The position numbers and the translations under genes were made by a program. The notes beneath the pieces were generated by a model. The model was not told where the DNA came from and made no database searches. It worked only from the letters and a program-made list of their open reading frames with translations. A stretch of DNA of 64,000 bases from contig JBHGNT010000016.1 of NCBI GenBank assembly GCA_043228905.1, positions 8,866,001 to 8,930,000 on the forward strand. The letters are read 5' to 3'. Positions 1-10,816 of the stretch are shown here, piece after piece. Origin of the DNA: Azolla caroliniana. Its lineage: Eukaryota; Polypodiophyta. The first letter of the stretch is position 1. Each line of letters opens with the position of its first letter.

Positions 1-2768
1 GCCAAATCTGGGGCACCAAATTGACGCACCCTGAAAGTTAAACAGCATGACATAACATTTACGGCCCCCATGAGAAAGAGAAACAACGGGGAATATAAAG
101 TAGCAAAAAAGCAGACAACTCGTTACTTTCATTTAGAAACCAGATATGATTTCTTATTCTGAAATTCCTTAAATTGTAAATCACAAAACAGATGATAATG
201 GTTCAGGATCAAATCTCCATTTCTACCATCTTCTATCATACGTCAAGGATCTTCACATATAGTCTTGCACACCTCATGCAATAATTCAGTATATGCAGCA
301 ACTTGGACAAATATTTATAATGGTAAAGAAAATGTTCTCCTATGGAGCAACTTGAACAAATGTCTTTCAGATTTCTCCTAAGTTCCAGTCTAATGGGTCT
401 GTGGAAAAGATGAAAGCAAGTCTAATCGCTGAAGAAATGGGCAGCGGAAGGGAGAGGGTTTTGAGGTAACATTTTCTTTGACTGCAAGACTCAAGCCATC
501 CTAACAATATCTGCATACCAGATGGATGCAATATATATGTGAAAAGTTATATATGTATATAATGTGTATATACATATATAGGTATATAGGTATATGTATA
601 TATACATAGGTGTATGTGTATATACATATATAGGTATATATGTATATGCATATATATACATAGATGTATGTGTATATACTTATATATGTGTATATGTGTA
701 TATGTGTATATGTGTATATGTGTATATGTGTATATGTGTATATGTGTATATGTGTAAATAGGTATCTGTGTATATATTGATTACAACCATAGAGAGGGAA
801 TCTTTCCTCATGATCTCCGAGTCTCTAAACTTCTCTTAGAATTCTGAGATCCAGCACTTTCAAGCCACCAAGAGCATCCAAAATCAACGAATAATAGATA
901 ATGGAGTAACAAACCTGTATATCTCATCTATAACCTTAGCAACCTTCTCACGATTCAAAGTGTGTCTTGAAGACCAGTTTTCAAGCTTCAAACCTGCCAC
1001 TACATTACATTCAACATGCAAAAGAGAATAAGTAGAAGATATTGGAAACTACAGAAATGGAATACCAAAAACACACAGAACTAAAGCAATGAAGAAAGAG
1101 TACCCATGGGATTGAGTTGCTGGCTCTCTTGGAGAAGGATTACTGCCATTATTTTGTCTATTAGTGCCTGCTTGTGCAAATAATTGTTATCACCGATTAA
1201 ATTATCAATTGGAAACTCAAATATCTTCCACATAATTAAATCAAATTCATGCACCTGCTTTTTTCCCTGCTTTGCTGCACCAATGCGTGAAAGCACATCT
1301 TTCAACTCCTTTATACGAAATGTTTCCAATTTTTTCTGCCAAGAATAAATTACATGTACAAAGAACAAAATCATGATATGTCTTCTTTGTAGAGACGACT
1401 ACGCAGGTTCAAAGAAATAACACTTCATTGTGAGATTCCATTAAGGTAGATTGACAGATGAGCTAACATGCCAAGCATATTGTAAACTTTGTACATTTAG
1501 CCTGCGCTGTGCAGTTAGAAAATAAATGATGTTTCACATTCTGAGCATGATAATATGGGAGTGCCTACCAAAGTGATAAATCAATACATACTGCATTTTT
1601 TTCAATATTGCAAATCTACGCATAGCCAGAATGTAAAGCTAACATGCACGTTCAGTAGCTAAATGATGCTTAGAGGCCATGTGTCAACACATACGGAATC
1701 CTTATCTAAGTAATGAATCAAGAGTCACTATTTTTCCTTTTTGCAGGTTTAGGCATATAGCTGGCATGAAAGCCTAACAGAATTTTTCTATACTGCAAAT
1801 CTAAGCAAAGCCAAATATAAACCTATCTTGCACATCCTGTAGATCCATGATGCAAAATCTACCTGAGAATTGAAAATCTACTTTGAAAAATTAAGCACAG
1901 TCAGCATGCAAATTTACCTTGGACTGTATATCCAGTAGATCCATGATCCTTAAGGACAGATTTCCATACATCACAGATGTCTACTTACGTAATGAATCAA
2001 TAGTCAAAATGAAGTTTTTGTCTATTTTTGGAAACCTACCTGAATTCATTGTTAGAGAAAAAACTTTTCTTGCCTATTTTGAACATTTAAGTAATACTAG
2101 CATGGTACTCTACCTTGCAATGTGCATCAAGGAGATCCTGCTTGACAGACCACTTCGACGTAGGACTATTGAAGAAATTAAGTCATAGTCACATTATAGT
2201 TTTTTTTCTATTTTGCAAATTTAAGCATATCTAGCACAGAAATCTCACATTTCTTCTATTTTGAAGATTTATGCATAGATGACATGGAAACATACCTGGA
2301 CTTGCAAATTTAAGAATACCTAGCATGGAATCCTACCATGCATTGTCAATGAAATGAATTTATAGTCACATCCTAGGTCTTTTTCTATACTGAAAATATA
2401 AGGATAGCTTGCATGTAAACCTCAACATTTCTCCTATTTTGCATACTAAGCATAGCTGGCATGGAAACCTACTTGTACTGGTCATTTTTCTCCTATTCCG
2501 CAAATTTTAGCATCGCTTGCATAGAAGTCTCATTTGTTCTTCTATATTGCAGATTTAAGGCATGAAAACCTACCTGAATTCAGCATTTTCAATCTATTTC
2601 ACAAATTTAAGAATAGCCATCATGGAACCGCAATGTTTCTCTGTTTCCTAGATTTAAGGATATTTGGCATGGAAAACTACCTGAATCCATCATTTACTCA
2701 TATACTTTGCAAAGTTAACCATAGTTGGCATGGAAACCTACCTTGCACTGCGCAGCCAGAACGTCCAT
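1..2768 (-). CDS. SIZ1: SIZ1/PIAS-type SUMO E3 ligase, N-terminal part (gene continues past the left edge)
   Basis: Five exons fit one frame: 2768-2742 (start codon plus eight codons, beginning MDVLAAQCK), 1335-1255, 1167-1104, 999-915 and 30-1 (cut by the window edge). All introns are GT/AG and the phases agree (27, 81, 64, 85 nt). Exons 2 and 3 encode a SAP DNA-binding domain (about residues 12-45) with the core FRIKELKDVLSRIGAAKQGK, which closely matches plant SIZ1. Exon 4 ends in REKVAKVIDEIYR, like the segment that follows SAP in SIZ1, and exon 5 carries GAPDLA. From family knowledge, the missing part should hold PHD, PINIT and SP-RING domains; the protein joins SUMO to nuclear targets in stress, hormone and phosphate responses. 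The short first exon and the SIZ1-like start support this ATG. Intron 1 (1336-2741) is unusual: it is filled with repeats resembling exon 1 and its donor site. Confidence 0.9.
538..775. repeat. TATA/TGTATA microsatellite in a SIZ1 intron
   Basis: An irregular TATATG/TATACA tract passes into about twelve head-to-tail hexamers of TGTATA (about 680-757). It lies in intron 4 of the SIZ1-like gene, between exons 4 and 5. No coding signal is visible here. The rest of the intron (31-537 and 776-914) is plain AT-rich sequence. Confidence 0.9.
1440..2755. repeat. Degenerate array of about 60-bp units resembling SIZ1 exon 1 and its splice donor
   Basis: Some fifteen loosely spaced copies of one motif run through SIZ1 intron 1: a T-rich stretch, then 'ttgcaaatttaagcata', then 'gctggcatggaaacctacct'. 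The last copy is the true exon 1/intron 1 boundary (2720-2768), whose minus-strand donor is AAG|GTAGG. Some units (for example 1918-2020, and weaker ones near 1800 and 2110) also keep sequence resembling the start-codon region ('gatccatgat' against 'cgtccatgat') and the 5' leader beyond ('catagtcac'). I read this as old tandem duplication of the first exon and its flanks. No copy has an obvious intact start plus donor. Confidence 0.7.
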
Positions 2769-3420
2769 GATGTTGGGAGGACACGTTTCAATACAGAAAA
2801 AGTGTACTTCGAAGTGAAGAACTCATAGTCACAGTTGAATTGTGGTTCTTCTTTGGATTTCCTCTTTAAACCAAAACTGGGAGATGGACGCTGTTGACAC
2901 AGAGAAGGGAATGCGATTTGAATACAGAAAAAGAACCTAAACGATTGAATCGTGCTCCTTCTACGAAATTCTTCCTCGAAATTCTTCCTCGAAACAAGTA
3001 AAAAAAAAGGAGGGACGGGGTCTTCAATCGATGCTGTGCAGACAGGCAGAGGAAAGGGAGTGGTGGAGATGGATCGGTGCAGACGGCGCAGATGAAACGG
3101 CCATGCGGGAGACGGGGAGCAGAAGAAAGCTTCTTGCGAAGAATCAGTGGCGACAGAGAGAGGGCGGAGGAGGAGCACAGGACCGGATGACTAGTTGGAC
3201 TGAAGGCTTTCTAGAGAGAGGATGTGAATGGGAATTTGATGGGCTAAGAAGAGAGAGGATGTGAATGGTACTTACTTTGAGGATGGGGGGGTAAATATGC
3301 TACAAAATCAGAAATAGGCATATGGCAAAGGGAATCACGGCCATGGACGGTGCAAGGCGTGTTTCCCACGGCACGTGCAATCTACACCGTTAGATCTACA
3401 CCTTTAAAGAAATGCTCGTT
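2769..3420 (-). promoter_or_regulatory. Probable 5' leader and promoter of the SIZ1-like gene
   Basis: The stretch upstream of the SIZ1 start is G/A-rich on the plus strand (C/T-rich in the gene's sense), as in plant 5' leaders. Short open frames cover both strands here but none has a recognisable domain. A CACGTG E-box/G-box-type core occurs near 3374 ('ggcacgtgca'). No convincing TATA box could be placed, so the transcription start is unknown. Confidence 0.35.
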
Positions 3421-3429
3421 TGGTAGCCT

Positions 3430-3615
3430 AGCTTATTTCCGCAGCTCGACTCTCTCACTATAGTAGTAGCCCGACTCAAATCCGTAGCCCAACCAACTTA
3501 GGGCAATAACCCAACCGACTCAAGACAGTAGCCTGACCATCTCAAAGCAATAAACCAACCATCTCAAAGTAGTAGCCGACTATCACAAAGTAGCAACCCA
3601 ACTCAAATTGAATCA
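3430..3615. repeat. Degenerate tandem repeat of about 30 bp
   Basis: At least six loosely matching copies of 'gtagccc-aaccaactcaaag' follow one another ('gtagcccgactcaaatc', 'gtagcccaaccaactta', 'gtagcctgaccatctcaaag', 'gtagccgactatcacaaag'). Spacing is uneven and the copies have diverged. No coding potential is seen. Confidence 0.7.
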
Positions 3616-3835
3616 TATTTGTGTTGAGTTTCAAAAAATTGTCCAAAAAACAAATTTGACATCAAAATCCTTGAGTTTTAGAGTTATAAAATTTTCACCA
3701 ATAAAATTAAAACACACGCAAATCATCTTCCCAATGTACTCCAAAAACCTAAAAATGAAAATTGAATCCATACAAAAGTAGAGATCATCTGAACTCTTGT
3801 GTTGAGGTTGGCCAATTGTGGTAATGTTGGTCGAG

Positions 3836-3960
3836 CTACTCATTAATGAGTCATGCTACTGCCTATGATAGGGCTACTCATTAATGAGTAGGGTTATTGC
3901 CTAGAGTTGGGCCACTCATTAATGAGTATGGCTATTGCTTAGAGTCAAGCTACTCATTTT
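3836..3960. repeat. 38-bp tandem repeat built around an 18-bp palindrome
   Basis: The perfect palindrome CTACTCATTAATGAGTAG (3874-3891) recurs with small changes at 3836-3853 and 3912-3929, with a half copy near 3950. The spacers are also alike ('gctattgcctagagttggg'), giving a 38-bp period. The surrounding bases up to 4100 show nothing else. Confidence 0.85.
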
Positions 3961-4099
3961 CATGTCATTATTTCAAAATACCTTTTGACACCGTTGGCAC
4001 CATATATACAATTAGACGCCATATAACCAAAAATATTTATACTTCCATTAGTTAAGAAAAAATACATAGGATAATATACAACTCATATGTTACAAGCCA

Positions 4100-4872
4100 C
4101 TTTGCATGGCTACAAGAAAACAACATGTATAAATGAAGCAACAAAGCCTTAGCACCGAATTACTCGACAGGATCCCCACAACATGAGCCTCACATAACCC
4201 ACATTCAGCAAAGACACCCTCCAATCTCTTCACAATTCAGCACCCGTCTCTATGTTTGGTAACCTTGGAGGAAACAGCCACCGAAGTGGCTGATAAATCC
4301 ACTTTGCATTGGCATCCACCACTTGTAGCATCAAAGAACCTCTCCATTTAAGAAGGAAGCGGTATCTAGTTTATTCACTCACATTAGAGGGCCCCTAAAG
4401 GCTCTCAAACTTTCCTTGTAGCATAGAAATCAGATTAAACCAAATCATCATTAAACTCTTAACTGATGGGGTTCACTTCCTGGTAAACGACTCCTTGCAC
4501 CTAGATACCCACACTTGCCAAACAATAAGGCCAGCCACTAAAAACCAAATATCTACATATCATTCATGTATGTAGAATGAACCTCCTTGAGCTGCAGGTT
4601 GTACAGTTCCATTCACCACCTTTAAGAGAAGGAATATTTCCATTCCACCCATGAAACCATGAAGTCGATTCAATAGCTAACCAAGCAACTGTTGCACTTG
4701 ATCTTAAGCTCCTCGTCCAGACTTCTTGGGCTCACGGGCAACTCCGCAAACAATGTGTGATGTCCTCCAAACTCGTTCCACATGCCTTGCAATTACTCAT
4801 GCCACCCCTTTTCCCCAACCACTCTCCGGTTGGAACAGCCTGATGGGTGATTAACCAAAAAAACACCTTGAC
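4100..4872 (-). pseudogene. LINE remnant: reverse-transcriptase-associated zinc-binding domain and downstream region
   Basis: Minus-strand translation gives VFFWLITHQAVPTGEWLG, then a Cys/His cluster (CKACGTSLEDITHCLRSC), the typical zf-RVT domain found after the RT of plant LINEs. Many stop codons follow downstream (4730-4100), where pieces resembling the RNase-H-like tail of such elements can be read with low certainty. The 5' side ends abruptly at 4872, where an LTR-like sequence starts with TGTTAGAAC. This is a dead fragment. Confidence 0.75.
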
Positions 4873-4996
4873 TGTTAGAACCAAGAGAAAAGATAGAGTG
4901 ACAGAATAAAGATATAAAGAGATCACAAGAAGAGAGGAATGAATGTATTAAAGTAGAATGAGAATGGATACAAGATAGGCGATGACAGTTTAAGAC

Positions 4997-5482
4997 TTTT
5001 GTCCGTCGGAATAGTAACCGACGGACAGGAGCGCAAAAATATAGAATATAGTAAAAACGCAATGCATGTAAAACGGTTCACGCAGGAAGCGTGAACGGCT
5101 AAAAGACCTTGTCTGTGTATATAAAGGGCAGAAATCCTCTGATAGAGGTAGCGTGTAAATTTTGGTGCATAGAGCGGATCTTAATAGAGTTTTATCTTCT
5201 CTGATATCTTGTGCATAGCAATGGTTAATCTATTGTGTGTCTGTGATTCTTGGTGGCGTATTGCAATCATTGTAATCGTAAGAAGCGTAGGCGTAAGTGC
5301 GAGTGTTGTGACTAGTGCACTAACTAGGGAGTTCGATTGTAGCCGTCTCTCTTATACACTACTAGGATACGGAGAGTTATCCCATTACGTATTACGGTAC
5401 GATGGTACCATTCGTGGCCACGCAGTCACCTTGAGGTCTAGGTCGAAGGATTGACTGAAGATTGTGTTCCTAATCGGTAACA
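4997..5482 (+). repeat. 5' LTR of the non-autonomous Gypsy element
   Basis: It aligns along its length with 10246-10716. Its first bases are TTTT where the 3' copy has TGTT, so the initial TG has been lost by one substitution. It ends in GGTAACA. It contains the motif GTGTATATAAAGGG near 5115-5128, the likely TATA box. Relative to the 3' copy it has about 12 extra bases ('tagtgcactaac') near 5312-5325. The inverted repeat 'tccgtcgg...ccgacgga' sits at its left end. Confidence 0.9.
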
Positions 5483-5486
5483 CTTT

Positions 5487-5501
5487 TGGCACGCTTGGTG
5501 A
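5487..5501 (+). other. Likely primer-binding site, TGGCACGCTTGGTGA
   Basis: The site starts with TGG four bases inside the 5' LTR, as expected for complementarity to a tRNA 3' CCA end. I could not match it with confidence to a particular plant tRNA. The complement of its first ten bases (AAGCGTGCCA) recurs at 10233-10242, just before the 3' LTR. Confidence 0.5.
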
Positions 5502-5886
5502 TTTGTGTCTTCTCACAGACGAACAACGACGAATGGATGTTTAGCCGCAGACGTCCCAAAGAACCAACACGACAAGACTGACCAATCACAAGGTCCATCA
5601 CACGCTAGGCAGAGGAACGCGCATGGCAAAAACCTCGCCTCAGTGACCTCAGTGACCTCAGTGATACCTGTCGGGACCACAAAGACGACTTTCCGCTGAC
5701 CAAATACCTCGGCGACACAAGCACCGTGGTCCTTCCCTACCCTCCGTAGTGTCCAGCATGGTCTTCTAGTATCCTCGCTTCAACGGCGAAACCGACGCCG
5801 CAACCCACATTCGCCTGTTCCTAAATGTCTGGAATGCAAATCACATGGCGCAGAGCCTTCCCGAGGAAGTTGCGCACTAGTCCAAA

Positions 5887-7455
5887 ATGACAGAGTTCGA
5901 ATTAACTCTGGATGGGAGAGCGGCGTTTTGGCATTCGCAGATGGATTTGCTAGCAATCAAGACATTCGACCAGCTGCAGTCAACCTTTTGCGTTTCTTTC
6001 ATCGGAAGGTGTGGCAACGCGAAATCCTCGGGCAGTTTTATACAATTAAAAAAATTGTTGGCCGAGACTGTAGCGGATTTCAGTTTAGGCTTCCAAAATC
6101 TACGACGGAAATTAGAACGGGGCCCGACGAAGGACGAGGCTCAAGAGACATTCCTGGCAGCTCTACGACGACCGATACGGAGGACGCTCAACAACAGTAG
6201 CGTGAAAGGAGAAACGACTGACATGGTCATAGAACGAGCGCTACAACTCGAGTTGGACGACGAGGAAGAAAGGTTTTCCATGTCCTCCTTATGGCAAGCG
6301 TTACCTCAGGACGAGGAATGCCACTTCCGCCAGGCAATCCAGTGCACGATTTGCTTGAATTCTGGGCATTTCGTAATCGAATGCAACATGCGAATCCACT
6401 GCCCAATCTGTCACTCGAAAGCACACACGGTTGAGCAGTGTGAATACAATATGTTGAACAAAGCCATGCCCACAATACGAAGCGTGGAAACACAGCGCCC
6501 CCCTCGTCATAATGAGCTAAGGCGGCAAGACTAGCGACCTCGGTATATGGATCGGAACCCACGTGATGACCGGCACTACTGGAATCGCCGAAATAACAAC
6601 AATTCCGAGGAAGACGAGCCAGAGGATGAAGACGACTGTGGCAACCACAAAAACACTAAAGGGGGCCGACGCTACGAGAATTACTGTCCGACGAACAAAC
6701 GGGGCGGCTTCAATGGGCCTCGAGGAAAACATCGTCAGTATCGGGACCAATGGCGGTACGACGAAAGTTCGGACGATGACTAGCACTAGGAACCGCATCG
6801 GGACCAACAACAACCACCGCGTACGCTCCGAAGAATGAACCAGGACCGGGAGGAGCAAGTCACACCTGGGGATCGCCACACACCAGTAGTTGCCGAGAAA
6901 GGCGAATCTAGCATCCATTGTTTTGTTTGCCAACAACGCGGACATTATGCCACGCAATGCCGATTACGCAAGGGCAAGGGGCCCGCCGTCAATACGATTA
7001 CGGCGGAAGTGCAGCAAGTCACGACACGACAACAAACAAAAAATGTTCATTGGGCCGCGCAAGCTGAGATACGTCAGACGGCCCAAGCATGGGTTGAAAA
7101 AGCAAACGCGGCAAATACGGAACGCATGCGGAAGGAGTCCGCAAACACGATGGAGCTGTCAGAGGAAGATGTAATATCTCCGGATTGCATATGGCAAGCA
7201 TTGACAGGCTGTGAGATAATGTTAACCATGGAGAAGCTACTTCAACTAGTCCCACGGTTCCGCCAGGCCGTGAAGGATCGTATAACAGGCAGGCCTGGGA
7301 TAAGCGTCTCCGCAAATTTTACGAACATCAGCGTCAAACCAACAGTGGTGGATCACCACAATCCGACTATTAAGTTGATACTACACGGTCAGGAAATCCC
7401 AAGATGCGTAATTGACGGCGACTCTGGCATCAATGTAATTAGCGCGAAGACATGA
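5887..7455 (+). pseudogene. Gag with zinc knuckles and protease fragment of the non-autonomous Gypsy
   Basis: The first segment (5887-6534) matches a retrotransposon gag capsid (FELTLDGRAAFWHSQM), followed by two CX2CX4HX4C zinc knuckles (CTICLNSGHFVIEC and CPICHSKAHTVEQC). A stop separates this from an acidic Asp/Glu/Arg-rich linker (6547-6783). Another break leads to a third knuckle (CFVCQQRGHYATQC, about 6919-6960). The last part resembles a retropepsin with the active-site run VIDGDSGINVIS, where related copies have DGGS. The frame stops at 7455, inside the protease. Gag coats the RNA genome in virus-like particles. The stops suggest this copy is dead, although programmed frame changes cannot be excluded. 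Confidence 0.8.
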
Positions 7456-7522
7456 TCACAGAGCTCAAGTTCGCCATAGCCAGCAGTCCTCACCCATCAG
7501 CCACGAGCCTCACCATCCGACT

Positions 7523-7954
7523 ATGCCGATACCTATTTCTGTCGCCTTGCGTCGATGGCTCATGGAGAAACGCTTGGATGGATACATTAGAGTCGTCGAG
7601 GCACCTCCCCACCCTTACGCACTGGACATCGGTCGGAAGCTCAATATCGACACGGTCACCAACACATCCATCTGGAAAAAGCTTGACCTGTCATCACTAG
7701 GAGAAAGGCCTTTCGAAATCCCTCCTGCGGAAACTTTGCAGAGGTATTTCGGGCCATACTCGGCGTCCGCCAAGGCATGCAGAACGAAGGAAATCCCCGA
7801 CCCCTTTTTCCGCGAAATAGCCAAGTTTCTGTTGGAGGTCGGATGCGTACATGTAAACGTGTATGGGATGCCCAAGCAGAAGGCAGGTATCATCATTCAT
7901 ACCTTTGAAGGGCACACGGTCAATTGGGGGCTCATTACGGGACGAGCGTTGTAG
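7523..7954 (+). pseudogene. Unrecognised ORF (143 aa) in the Gypsy interior
   Basis: An open frame follows the protease fragment. I do not recognise its family. It is soluble-looking with mixed charge and contains LRRWLMEKRLDGYIRVVEAP and a C-terminal run VYGMPKQKAGIIIHTFEGH, with no RT, RNase H, integrase or chromodomain signature. It lies where pol would begin in an autonomous relative. It may be a rearranged piece of the element or captured host sequence. No spliced host homologue is apparent by eye. Confidence 0.4.
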
Positions 7955-8254
7955 GAAGGCTTGCATGCATATCAAGGAGGCAAAAAGCTAAGGCCTATCA
8001 TACAACAGTATCTGACGATATTATTCCCACCCCGAGGACTGTCGGCACCGTAGCCCAGCAGACCCACACCGCCGCCACGATCCGCGAAGAGAAGGTTAAC
8101 GGAGTTGGCCACCACAGAGTGGGAAGATGAGCCCCAATTAGCTTAGACAAACACACAAACAACGTAGGAAGAATGGGCGGAGCGGAGCGAGGAAGCTACG
8201 TAGAAGCCAGAAGCCGAGCCAAGTCAAGGAAGCTCGAGGCTGAAACGACGGAGG

Positions 8255-9597
8255 TTGGGCATGAAAGATGGGCGCGGGTTAGTTAAAGACACACTCGCAA
8301 CCACAGAGACGACGACCGTGGTCGACAGCTCCATAGTTACGGAGCCCAACACGACCTTCGAAGTAATCCGGGAACCACGACCGATCATTATGGCCCAGTC
8401 ACAGCGGGGGAAAGGCGTATTTACAGCGAAAAGTGAGGTCCTGACATATCCGGATATTCCGAACACGGCCCATGAGTTCGACGCACTATTATAGTTCGGA
8501 ACCACCTTTGAACTCATGGAATTTTTGGCAACACAACAAATAAAAGTCTCACAACGTATGGTCGAGGAGCACGCGGAGCGCCAAATGATCGAGCGTGCGC
8601 TAACACAAAAGACGGAAAGAGATGATGAGGACCAGTTAGCCCGAGTCGGCAAACAACAGAACGCCATTATATGCCGAATGGGGATGGAACTACCCCCATT
8701 AAACACGGCCCTTGTCGAAGTTCATAGGGAACTAGCGAAGGTTAGTATGGGCGCCAAGGATATGGCGATTAAAAATAAAAATGTTTGGAAGACTGTTAAA
8801 CTGACCCAAGCCGAGCTACAAAAGGCCAATGCACACATCGTGGAGTTGAAACGTAACGCAACTATGGTGCAGCAGACAACGCAACCAACAACCAACGCCG
8901 CCAAGGCCCTGAGAGAAGAAATTGAAGCCCAGACCGCCATTACCTCGAAAGCAAAACGGATCGTGCAACTAGCGGAATCGGAGATTGACCATCTCCGCTC
9001 CGAACTTCGCCAGTCCTCAGACAGAGAAAAGGACATCTGGGCCAACGGCTGAAAGGCAGTGAAGACCCTGGAAGAGAAACTCGTAGCAGAGGCAGCATAG
9101 CACAACCGCACGAAAGAAGAAAACGCCAAACTACGGGAGGAAGCGAAAAAATCGGAAGCAACGATTACGGGACTTCGGGTGTTATTAGACAAGAAGAAAG
9201 CATGGTTCGACGAGCAGCTGGTAGGCGAACAGGAGAGGAGGCATCAACTCGAAATCCGCTTGAACAATGAAATGGGAAAGCTAGAAGAATTACATTCGAA
9301 GGAATCTCAACTATGGGTAGTCATGTGGAGCACTTATGATGAAGCGGTGGCGGTTAGTAAATAAGAAATCGACAACCTCAAGAAAACCGTAGAAGAAGCC
9401 CGCAACCGTTGCCAAACAATAACCGACAACGTGCGCATACTTCTTCAAACAAATCGGGAGAGGTTTACAACGCAATTAAAAGCGGCGCTAGACAAAGGTT
9501 GGATGGCGTGGGCCGCACAAGCGGCGGAATTGCATACATACCGGGCGAACTGGGAGAACCGAAGGAAAGACGGCTGAGGGTTCTACAAGGTCAATGA
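8255..9597 (+). pseudogene. Coiled-coil protein ORF series in the Gypsy interior
   Basis: Consecutive plus-strand frames (8255-8494, 8516-9052, 9179-9364, 9409-9597) are broken by single stops or shifts. They share a composition rich in Glu, Lys, Ala, Gln and Leu with few Pro or Gly, typical of long alpha-helical coiled coils (QAELQKANAHIVELKRN; EERRHQLEIRLNNEMGKLEE-like heptads). If joined they would form a rod of about 400 residues. Coiled-coil extra ORFs are known from some plant Gypsy lineages, where a particle or targeting role is suspected. I cannot assign a lineage. Confidence 0.5.
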
Positions 9598-9727
9598 GGA
9601 AAGCATTGCGGTAGTATGCGAGGACCTAGTACAGGACTATCGCACGCTAGCGGACCAACACTCCTAGGAACTCGCGCAACTACTAGAAGATTTTGGCGAA
9701 AGTCAGGAGGACCTGTTTCACCAGATC

Positions 9728-10165
9728 ATGCAAGCCGGCAGCATGCGAACAAACGAGGAACCCATTGCTATACCAACTCCAGATACTACCGAACAAGAGG
9801 AACCTCAACCCATGTCACCAGAAATAATCGCCACGGTGGACAGCACGGAACGACAATCAAAGCCCCCTGCGATACCAGAAAGTGAAACCGTCAACCAAGA
9901 GGAACCCCAGCCTCATTCACTAGAGCGTACGACTACGGTCGACACCACGGAGGAGGTTACGGACGAGACGGAACCTCGACCTACCGCAAGCCTGCCGGTG
10001 GCCGAACCAACCACAATAGCACAAGATGAGCCAGCAGAGCCCGGACCGCCCACACAAGAAGCCAACGACACCATGGGAAGCCCTACCGAGCAAGTAGTGG
10101 TGGAACCACACAACAACGAGCCTACGGACACCACGCCATCCCCGGACCCAAACACCGAAGCATAA
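9728..10165 (+). pseudogene. Thr/Pro/Glu-rich tail ORF with internal repeats
   Basis: A 145-codon frame has the loosely repeated unit 'EEPQPxSxExxxTVDxTE' near its start and a low-complexity acidic tail. It looks like the disordered C-terminus of the preceding coiled-coil product. A polypurine stretch (10186-10207, ggaggaagattaaaggggtg) follows and is a candidate plus-strand primer site, although it sits about 40 bases before the 3' LTR rather than against it. Confidence 0.45.
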
Positions 10166-10245
10166 CCAAACATCAGGGCCATTTTGGAGGAAGATTAAAG
10201 GGGTGGGTCCGACGTGCCAGGGCACTGTCCCACAAGCGTGCCAGG

Positions 10246-10716
10246 TGTTGTCCGTCGGAATGGTAACTGACGGACAAGAGCGCAGAAATATAGAATATAG
10301 TAAAAACGTAACGCATGTAAAACGGTTCACGCGGGAAGCGTGAACAGCTAAAAGACCTTGTCCTATGTATATAAAGGGAATAAATCCTTTGATAGAGGTA
10401 GCGTGTAAATTTTGGTGCATAGAGCGTACCTTAGTAGAGTTTTATCTTCTCTGATATCCTGTGCATAATTGTGGTCAATCTACTATGTGTGATTCTTGGT
10501 GGTGTATTGTAATCGTTGTAATCATAAGAAGCGTAGGCGTAAGTGCGAGTGTTGTGACTAGGGAGTTCGGTTGTAGCCGTCTCTCTTATACGCTACTAGG
10601 ATACAGAGAGTTATCCCATTACGTATTACGGTACGACGATACCATTCATGGCCACGCAGTCACCTTGAGGTCTAGGTCGAAGGATTGATTGAAGACCGTG
10701 TTCCTAATCGGTAACA
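10246..10716 (+). repeat. 3' LTR of the non-autonomous Gypsy element
   Basis: It begins TGTTGTCCGTCGG and ends GGTAACA, directly followed by AAGAC. It matches 4997-5482 over its whole length, with scattered transitions and one small deletion. It keeps the ATGTATATAAAGGG TATA-like motif. Confidence 0.9.
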
Positions 10717-10816
10717 AAGACTGGTGTTGATTCGAATTGATTTGAGAATACATGTATGCCCCTATTTACAGGTTCCTATAGAATAGCCTAGAGATTTCTA
10801 TAATGTTCTAGACCTA

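Larger units (their letters stand above)
4997..10716 (+). mobile_element. Non-autonomous Ty3/Gypsy-type LTR retrotransposon
   Basis: Two direct LTRs (4997-5482 and 10246-10716) bound a 4.76-kb interior. AAGAC occurs directly outside both ends (4992-4996 and 10717-10721), a 5-bp target-site duplication. The interior encodes a gag with zinc knuckles and a protease fragment, then an unrecognised ORF, a long coiled coil and a Thr/Pro/Glu-rich tail. No reverse transcriptase, RNase H or integrase motif is visible, so mobility would have needed enzymes from a partner. The LTRs differ at roughly a tenth of positions, mostly C/T and G/A changes, and the frames carry several stops, so this copy is old. 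The protease region resembles that of the autonomous element at 62.87-64.0 kb. Confidence 0.85.
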
